From Acidimicrobiaceae bacterium (GTDB lineage: Bacteria; Actinomycetota; Acidimicrobiia; Acidimicrobiales; Ilumatobacteraceae): a stretch of DNA of 37,323 bases. The DNA is taken from assembly GCA_024641005.1 (NCBI GenBank), contig JAHEDX010000038.1:1-37323 (forward strand). The letters are read 5' to 3'. Under the pieces are notes generated by a model. That model was not told where the DNA came from and made no database searches. It saw only the letters and a list, made by a program, of their open reading frames with translations. Below are positions 32,635 to 37,323 of the stretch, in pieces (position 1 is the stretch's first letter; each line of letters begins with the position of its first letter). A program made the position numbers and the translations under genes.

Positions 32635-32655
32635 GGGCCGGCCGGGCTGCGGCCC
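32635..32655 (+). terminator. candidate hairpin at the end of the polyamine operon
   Basis: GGGCCG (32635-32640) and CGGCCC (32650-32655) pair across a 9-nt loop, 12 bp after the potC stop. There is no T-tract, so this is at most a weak intrinsic terminator. Confidence 0.3.
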
Positions 32656-32669
32656 GAAGGTGGGACCGA

Positions 32670-32675
32670 TAGCGT
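32670..32675 (+). promoter_or_regulatory. candidate -10 element (TAGCGT) of ftsY
   Basis: TAGCGT ends 10 bp before ATG 32686, with no Shine-Dalgarno between. It suggests ftsY is transcribed apart from the ABC operon. Confidence 0.45.
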
Positions 32676-32685
32676 CGTCACCGAT

Positions 32686-33819
32686 ATGGAGTTGTACTGG
32701 ATCTTCCTGATCCTGGCCGTCGCCGTCATGGTGTTCGGGCTCGGGGTCGTGCTCATCAACCGCCGACGTGCGCAACGGACCGTTGTGTCGGCGCGTCCAG
32801 CGCCCCGCCCCGCCGCTCCGCCTCCCAAAGCGGCAGATCCCGGTGACGCGATCGGGGACACGCTGGTCGCCGAGCCCGAACCCGTGGTGGAGCCCGTGCT
32901 CGAGCCGGCCTCGCTGCGTGATCGGCTCGCCAAGGCCCGCCTCGCCTTCACCGGGGCGTTCACCGGAGTGCTCGGCCGCTCTGCAATCACCGACGACACC
33001 TGGGACGACCTCGAGGAAGCGCTGCTCAGAGCCGATGTCGGTCTCGGCGTCACCGAGGCTCTGCTCGGCGACCTGAAGGAACGGGTCAAGGCGAAGGAGA
33101 TCACCGAGCCATCCGCGCTGCTCGACGCATTGCAGCACGACATGGTCGCCCGGCTGCAGGGTTCGGACCGTACGGTCCGGTTCGACGACACGCTCGAGCC
33201 CGGGTGTCCGAACGTGTGGATGTTCGTCGGGGTGAACGGGGTCGGCAAGACCACCACGATCGGCAAACTCGCCCGTCAACAAGTCGACAGTGGGCGTTCG
33301 GTGTTGTTGGCCGCCGGTGACACCTTCCGGGCTGCTGCCGCCGAACAGCTCGGTACCTGGGCCGAGCGGTCGGGAGTCGACTTCGTTCGGGGGGCCGACG
33401 GCGGCGACCCATCGTCGGTGATCTTCGACGGTGTCGAGCGGGCGGCGGCGAAGCAGATCGACCTCGTTCTCGCCGACACGGCAGGCAGATTGCACACCAA
33501 GACCAACCTGATGGAGGAACTCAAGAAGGTCCGTCGGGTAGCCGAGAAGGGTGCGGGCACCGTGACCGAAACGTTGCTCGTCATCGATGCAACGACCGGC
33601 CAGAACGGCTTGGCGCAGGCCCGCGAGTTCCGCGAGGCGACCGACGTCACCGGGGTCGTGCTGACCAAGCTCGACGGTTCGGCGCGCGGTGGCATCGTGT
33701 TCGCCATCGAGACCGAGCTCGGAATTCCGATCAAGCTCGTCGGCATCGGCGAGCAGATCGGCGACCTGGTGCCCTTCGACCCGGCCGAGTTCGTGTCGGC
33801 GTTGTTCGACACCTACTGA
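32686..33819 (+). CDS. ftsY: signal recognition particle receptor FtsY
   Basis: A 377-residue SRP GTPase receptor. The N-terminus is a membrane helix (ELYWIFLILAVAVMVFGLGV), as in actinobacterial FtsY, followed by a Pro/Ala/Glu linker and the NG domain. GTPase motifs are GVNGVGKTTT (G1, about residue 182), DTAGRLHTK (G3), and TKLDGSARGG (G4). The end GEQIGDLVPFDPAEFVSALF is typical. It is separated from ffh, its partner, by a 532-codon lipoprotein gene. Confidence 0.95.
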   Translation: MELYWIFLILAVAVMVFGLGVVLINRRRAQRTVVSARPAPRPAAPPPKAADPGDAIGDTLVAEPEPVVEPVLEPASLRDRLAKARLAFTGAFTGVLGRSAITDDTWDDLEEALLRADVGLGVTEALLGDLKERVKAKEITEPSALLDALQHDMVARLQGSDRTVRFDDTLEPGCPNVWMFVGVNGVGKTTTIGKLARQQVDSGRSVLLAAGDTFRAAAAEQLGTWAERSGVDFVRGADGGDPSSVIFDGVERAAAKQIDLVLADTAGRLHTKTNLMEELKKVRRVAEKGAGTVTETLLVIDATTGQNGLAQAREFREATDVTGVVLTKLDGSARGGIVFAIETELGIPIKLVGIGEQIGDLVPFDPAEFVSALFDTY

Positions 33820-33824
33820 TCACC

Positions 33825-33845
33825 TTCCCGAGAATCCTCCGGGAA
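33825..33845 (+). terminator. candidate hairpin after ftsY
   Basis: TTCCCG (33825-33830) and CGGGAA (33840-33845) pair exactly around a 9-nt loop, 5 bp after the ftsY stop. There is no T-tract, so efficiency is uncertain. Confidence 0.35.
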
Positions 33846-33881
33846 CGGGAACCGCGGGCCCCTGGCGAGCGTCATATCGGT

Positions 33882-35480
33882 ATGAAGCGTCTCTCATCAC
33901 GGATGATCCCTGCGGCGCTCGTCGCCGTGTTCGCACTTGCCGCCTGTGGCGGCGGTACCGACGGCTCGTCGGCTTCCGAGCCCGACGAAACGGTGCCCTC
34001 GGTCACCGACGACGGTCTGATGGCGCCGCGTCCGATCGAGATAACGAGTGCGGGCGGCGGCGCCACCCCTGCGGCTGCCGAAGTGGCCACCGACGCTCGG
34101 GTGTCCGACATGATGATGCCGTACTGGATCGCGAACTATGTCGTGGGCGACGGCATGCCGGCGTTACCGGCCAACGACGTCGGCTATGTCTTCCAGGCGG
34201 GAAACACCGTGACCGCCGAGCAGGTCGCCGCGCTCGCAGCAACCCTCGGAGCCCAAGGTGATCCGATCCGCACCGACGACGGATACTCGGTGAGCTGGCG
34301 TGTCGGACCCGACGACGGGTCGGCCCCGGCCCTGTGGGTCTACGAAGACGCTCAACTCTCCTGGAACTTCAACAACGCTTGGGCGACCCGCTCCGCGTCC
34401 GTGGATTGTGCCGTCGCTGTAGACAGCACCGGGACCCAAACCGAATCCTGCCCCGAGGCCACACCTCCGGAGGGTGTCCCCACTGCCGCCGAAGCCGAGC
34501 AGCGAGCCCGCGACATGATCGCCGCCACCGGTGCCGACCCGGCCGCGTACCAGTTCGAGACCTACGGCGACGAGTGGTACGCGAGCGTGTCGGCGTACCG
34601 TCGGGTCGACGGCCTGTTCGACGCCAACCGGTTCGACTTCGGATTCGGCGCCGGCGGCGAGATGCAGTACGCCAGCGGCCAGCTCGCCGAGCCCCAGCGG
34701 GTGGGCCCGTACCCCTTGATCGGGCTCGACGAAGCGATCGCCCGCCTCAATGATCAGAACGCCATGTGGGCCGGCGGCTACGGCGGCGGTGTCGCTGTCG
34801 ATGTCGCGAGGGCCGATGACCTCCAGGTCAGCGTCGCCGAGAGCGGCGTCGCAGAACAGGCACCGGACGCGACGCCGGCGTCGATGCCTGCCGAAGAACC
34901 GCCCGCAGCCGGCGTGCCCGGCGAGTCGTCGTCGGGCGAGAGCCTGCCGGTGGTGAGCCCGCCGATCGAGACGTTGCCCGTCGAGAGCCTGCCCCCTGAC
35001 GTGGCGCCCGAGCCAGAGTCGATCACCGTGACCCTGGTCGGCGTCGAAGCAGACGTGTGGTGGGCGTGGGATGTCGACGGGTCGGTGTGGTTGCTTCCCG
35101 CGTATCGCTTCATCGACACCGACGGTGGATGGCACGTCGTGCCGGCAGTCACCGACGAGTTCATGATCCAGGTGACGCCACCGATCGACGCACCCCTGCC
35201 GATGCCCGAGCCGATGCCGGCCGTCGACCCACCCGTCGTCGTCGACCCCGCACCGGACGCCGCCGGCACCGAGCCGGAACTCTTCGACACCACGGCGCTC
35301 GAGTCGTCTGTCGGCAAGTCACTCGCCGACTTCACGGCTGACGCGAAGGCGCTCGGAGCCGACGTCCGGGTGGTCGAGCAAGATGGCGTAGCGCTCGCCG
35401 TCACGATGGACTTCGCGGTGAATCGGGTCAATGTCGCCGTCGACGGCGACACCGTCACCGCGATCACCAGCGTCGGCTGA
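33882..35480 (+). CDS. large lipoprotein with an I78-inhibitor-like C-terminal module
   Basis: A 532-residue protein. The signal sequence MKRLSSRMIPAALVAVF ends in a perfect lipobox LAAC (C22). An N-terminal part (about 25-330) has no fold I recognise; it contains aromatic-rich stretches such as SWRVGPDD and LWVYEDAQLSWNFNNAW. A Pro/Glu/Ser-rich linker (about 330-375) and a short VWWAWDVDGSVWLLPAYRF domain follow. Residues 474-532 (GKSLADFTAD ... VTMDFAVNRVNVAVDGDTVTAI) resemble peptidase inhibitor family I78, whose signature is VTMDYRxDRLNVxxD. The I78 terminal cysteine is replaced (TSVG). It lies between ftsY and ffh with its own ATG. Inhibitor function is inferred and untested. Confidence 0.75.
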   Translation: MKRLSSRMIPAALVAVFALAACGGGTDGSSASEPDETVPSVTDDGLMAPRPIEITSAGGGATPAAAEVATDARVSDMMMPYWIANYVVGDGMPALPANDVGYVFQAGNTVTAEQVAALAATLGAQGDPIRTDDGYSVSWRVGPDDGSAPALWVYEDAQLSWNFNNAWATRSASVDCAVAVDSTGTQTESCPEATPPEGVPTAAEAEQRARDMIAATGADPAAYQFETYGDEWYASVSAYRRVDGLFDANRFDFGFGAGGEMQYASGQLAEPQRVGPYPLIGLDEAIARLNDQNAMWAGGYGGGVAVDVARADDLQVSVAESGVAEQAPDATPASMPAEEPPAAGVPGESSSGESLPVVSPPIETLPVESLPPDVAPEPESITVTLVGVEADVWWAWDVDGSVWLLPAYRFIDTDGGWHVVPAVTDEFMIQVTPPIDAPLPMPEPMPAVDPPVVVDPAPDAAGTEPELFDTTALESSVGKSLADFTADAKALGADVRVVEQDGVALAVTMDFAVNRVNVAVDGDTVTAITSVG

Positions 35481-35494
35481 CCGGACCCGCGGGG

Positions 35495-35500
35495 TAGCCT
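35495..35500 (+). promoter_or_regulatory. -10 element (TAGCCT) of ffh
   Basis: TAGCCT ends 9 bp before ATG 35510. It is the same hexamer as in front of rsmD, and no Shine-Dalgarno is present. Confidence 0.5.
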
Positions 35501-35509
35501 CGACGCTGC

Positions 35510-36913
35510 ATGTTCGACAATCTTTCCAACCGGCTCGACGGGATCGTCAAGCGGCTTCGCGGCAAGGGCCGCCTCACCGAGGCCGATGTCGACGAGGTGA
35601 TGAAGGAGATCCGCTCCGCGCTCCTCGAGGCCGACGTGAACGTCACGGTCGTGCGTTCGGTGTGCAATCGCATCCGCGAACACGCCATCGGTGCGACTCG
35701 ATCACAGGCGCTCGATCCGGGGCAGCAGGTCGTCAAGGCGGTCAGCGACGAACTGACCCGCATCCTCGGCGGCGAGACGCTCGCCATCAAGTACGCGCCG
35801 AAGCCTCCCACCGTCATCTTGATGGCCGGCCTGCAGGGGTCGGGTAAGACCACAGCGACCGGCAAGCTGGCTCATTGGTTCAAGTCACAGGGTCGCCAGC
35901 CGCTCCTGGTCGGTGCCGACCTGCAGCGACCGGCCGCCGTCGAGCAGCTCCGCACGCTCGGCCGTCAGGTGGACGTCCCGGTCTTCTCCGACCCGCAGGA
36001 CCCGGTGCTCACCGCGTTCGAAGGTGTCGAGGAGGCCAAGCGTCTGGGCCGCGACGTGGTCATCGTCGACACCGCCGGTCGCTTGTCGATCGATGCCGAG
36101 ATGATGGAGCAGGTTCGCCTGATCTCCGGCGCCGTCTCGCCCGACTACACCTTCTTGGTCATCGATGCGATGACCGGCCAGGACGCCGTACAGACAGCCG
36201 AGGCATTCCATCACACCCTCCAGATCGACGGTGTCATCCTTTCGAAACTCGACGGTGACGCTCGCGGCGGCGCTGCTCTGTCGGTGAAGGAGGTCATCGG
36301 TCGCCCGATCGCGTTCGCGTCGACCGGCGAAAAGCTCGACGCGTTCGAACAGTTCCACCCCGACCGCATGGCGGGACGGATTCTCGGTATGGGTGACATG
36401 CTCACCTTGATCGAGCAGGCCGAGAAGGCGTTCGAGGCCGACCAGGCCGAAAAGGCGGCGGCCCGCCTGATGGAAGGCGAGTTCACGCTCGACGACTTCC
36501 TCGAACAGATGCAGGCGCTCAAGAAGATGGGCCCGCTGTCGGGCATCCTCGGGATGATGCCGGGCATGCCGAAAGAGCTGAAGAACGCGAAGATCGGCGA
36601 CGACGACCTCAAGCCGATCGAGGCCATCATCCATTCGATGACGGCCGAAGAACGCGCTCGCCCGCAGATCATCAGCGGCAGCCGCCGTGCACGCATCGCA
36701 AGGGGTTCGGGACGCGAGCCCGGCGAGGTCAGCCGGCTCGTCAAGCAGTTCGGCGAGATGCAGAAGATGATGAAAAAGATGGGGATGAGCGCCGGGAAGA
36801 AGGGTAAGCGCGGCGGGTTGCCCGGCCTCGGCGGGATGCGGGGCATGCCCGACATGTCCGAGCTCGAGCAGATGATGGGCGGCCAGGGCGGCGTGCCCGG
36901 GCTACCTCGCTGA
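35510..36913 (+). CDS. ffh: signal recognition particle protein Ffh
   Basis: A 467-residue SRP54-type GTPase. It has an N domain (MFDNLSNRLDGIVKRLRG), a G domain with GLQGSGKTTA (about residue 107), DTAGRLSIDAEMM and LSKLDGDARGGAA, and a Met-rich M domain that binds 4.5S RNA and signal sequences (RRARIARGSGREPGEVSRLVKQF, then QKMMKKMGMSAGKKGKRGG). The end is Gly/Met-rich. It partners FtsY in co-translational targeting. I see no 4.5S RNA gene in this window. It converges with the aminotransferase gene. Confidence 0.96.
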   Translation: MFDNLSNRLDGIVKRLRGKGRLTEADVDEVMKEIRSALLEADVNVTVVRSVCNRIREHAIGATRSQALDPGQQVVKAVSDELTRILGGETLAIKYAPKPPTVILMAGLQGSGKTTATGKLAHWFKSQGRQPLLVGADLQRPAAVEQLRTLGRQVDVPVFSDPQDPVLTAFEGVEEAKRLGRDVVIVDTAGRLSIDAEMMEQVRLISGAVSPDYTFLVIDAMTGQDAVQTAEAFHHTLQIDGVILSKLDGDARGGAALSVKEVIGRPIAFASTGEKLDAFEQFHPDRMAGRILGMGDMLTLIEQAEKAFEADQAEKAAARLMEGEFTLDDFLEQMQALKKMGPLSGILGMMPGMPKELKNAKIGDDDLKPIEAIIHSMTAEERARPQIISGSRRARIARGSGREPGEVSRLVKQFGEMQKMMKKMGMSAGKKGKRGGLPGLGGMRGMPDMSELEQMMGGQGGVPGLPR

Positions 36914-36954
36914 CGAGAGCGAGCGCGAGCGCACCGGCAGGGTGTTGTAGGCGC

Positions 36955-37323
36955 TCACCACTCGGCGCCGAGGGCCCGAGCGTCCTCGCCGCCGAGCTGC
37001 TCGAAACCGACGAACAAGGCGTCGATCTCGGTGAGCAGATGGTCGACGTGTTCGGGGGCGAACACCAGCGGCGGCCGGATCTTCAGCACGTTGGAATAGC
37101 GGCCCGTGATGCCGGCGAGGATGCCTCGTCGGCGCAGCAGGGTCGCGATCCGTTTGGCATCGCCGTACGCGATGGGCACCCGGCCGGCCCGGTCGCTCAC
37201 GAGGTCGAGGCCCCAGAACAGGCCGTTCCCCTGCACCGAGCCGATCATCTCGTGGCGTCGCATCAGGTCGCGTAACCCTGCGCCAAGCACCGCCCCGGTG
37301 GTCGCCGAGTTGCCCAACAGGTC
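36955..37323 (-). CDS. class III PLP-dependent aminotransferase (C-terminal part; runs off the window)
   Basis: The last 122 residues of a fold-type I, class III aminotransferase. MIGSVQGNGLFWGLDLVSDR is the usual VRGxGLxxGxE-type segment of the small domain, and the end VLKIRPPLVFAPEHVDHLLTEIDALF is typical of the family. The active-site lysine lies outside the window, so substrate class (for example 4-aminobutyrate, ornithine, or the alanine-glyoxylate type) cannot be decided. The frame is open to the right edge. The 41 bp between it and ffh hold a GCGAGCGC-rich stretch but no clear terminator. Confidence 0.85.
   Translation of the reverse strand, partial: DLLGNSATTGAVLGAGLRDLMRRHEMIGSVQGNGLFWGLDLVSDRAGRVPIAYGDAKRIATLLRRRGILAGITGRYSNVLKIRPPLVFAPEHVDHLLTEIDALFVGFEQLGGEDARALGAEW

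Noticed and set aside
36914..36954. Terminator between ffh and the aminotransferase gene
   Set aside because: The GCGAGCGC-rich stretch gives no convincing stem and there is no T-tract.

Overview
The window reads as chromosomal core DNA from a high-GC actinobacterium. The block rpmB / fakA-like - recG - rsmD - coaD - sepIVA-like - DUF177 - rpmF - plsX - acpP - rnc - mutM - smc - ftsY - ffh matches the actinobacterial arrangement (mycobacterial Rv2921c-Rv2927c are the closest I can recall). GTG starts are frequent and TAnnnT hexamers sit directly in front of start codons, as in actinobacterial leaderless genes. A placement in Acidimicrobiia (Ilumatobacter-like) is my inference from overall look only. 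I see no rRNA, tRNA, CRISPR, phage or insertion sequence, and no gene-free stretch over 300 bp. The longest gap is 217 bp, before rpmF.

Layout. (1) 1-3.7 kb: a Lys/Ala/Pro repeat tail overlapping an exonuclease III gene, a convergent UvrD2-like helicase, and a divergent PH/SHOCT membrane protein. (2) 3.7-7.2 kb: a tight four-gene run of alpha/beta hydrolase, AMACR/CaiB-type CoA enzyme, LmbE-type deacetylase and histidine phosphatase. (3) 7.3-9.5 kb: a lipoprotein and two membrane proteins of unknown role. (4) 9.5-13.9 kb, minus strand: GTP-dependent PEP carboxykinase, a degenerate cold-shock-domain protein, ribosomal protein L28 and a DeaD-type RNA helicase. (5) 14-21.5 kb, plus strand: FakA/YloV-like protein, RecG, endonuclease III, RsmD, CoaD, SepIVA-like coiled coil, DUF177 and L32. 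(6) 21.5-28.6 kb: PlsX, a minus-strand YjdF-like membrane protein, acyl carrier protein, RNase III, MutM and SMC. (7) 28.6-36.9 kb: a polyamine-type ABC transporter operon sits between smc and ftsY, and a large lipoprotein with an I78-like C-terminal module sits between ftsY and ffh. (8) The right edge cuts a class III aminotransferase.

The main genes cover DNA repair (exoA, UvrD2-like, recG, nth, mutM), RNA and ribosome work (deaD, rpmB, rpmF, rsmD, rnc), lipid and CoA precursors (coaD, plsX, acpP, fakA-like), chromosome and septum organisation (smc, sepIVA-like) and membrane targeting (ftsY, ffh).

The most notable sequence signal is at 3056-3085. Two divergent GTG starts are separated by exactly 24 bp: 7 bp, a near-palindromic ACGGTACTGT carrying overlapping -10 hexamers for both strands, then 7 bp. 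It is the clearest case of a wider pattern in which TAnnnT lies 6-10 bp before the start codon and no Shine-Dalgarno is visible. A second class of genes has clear Shine-Dalgarno sequences.
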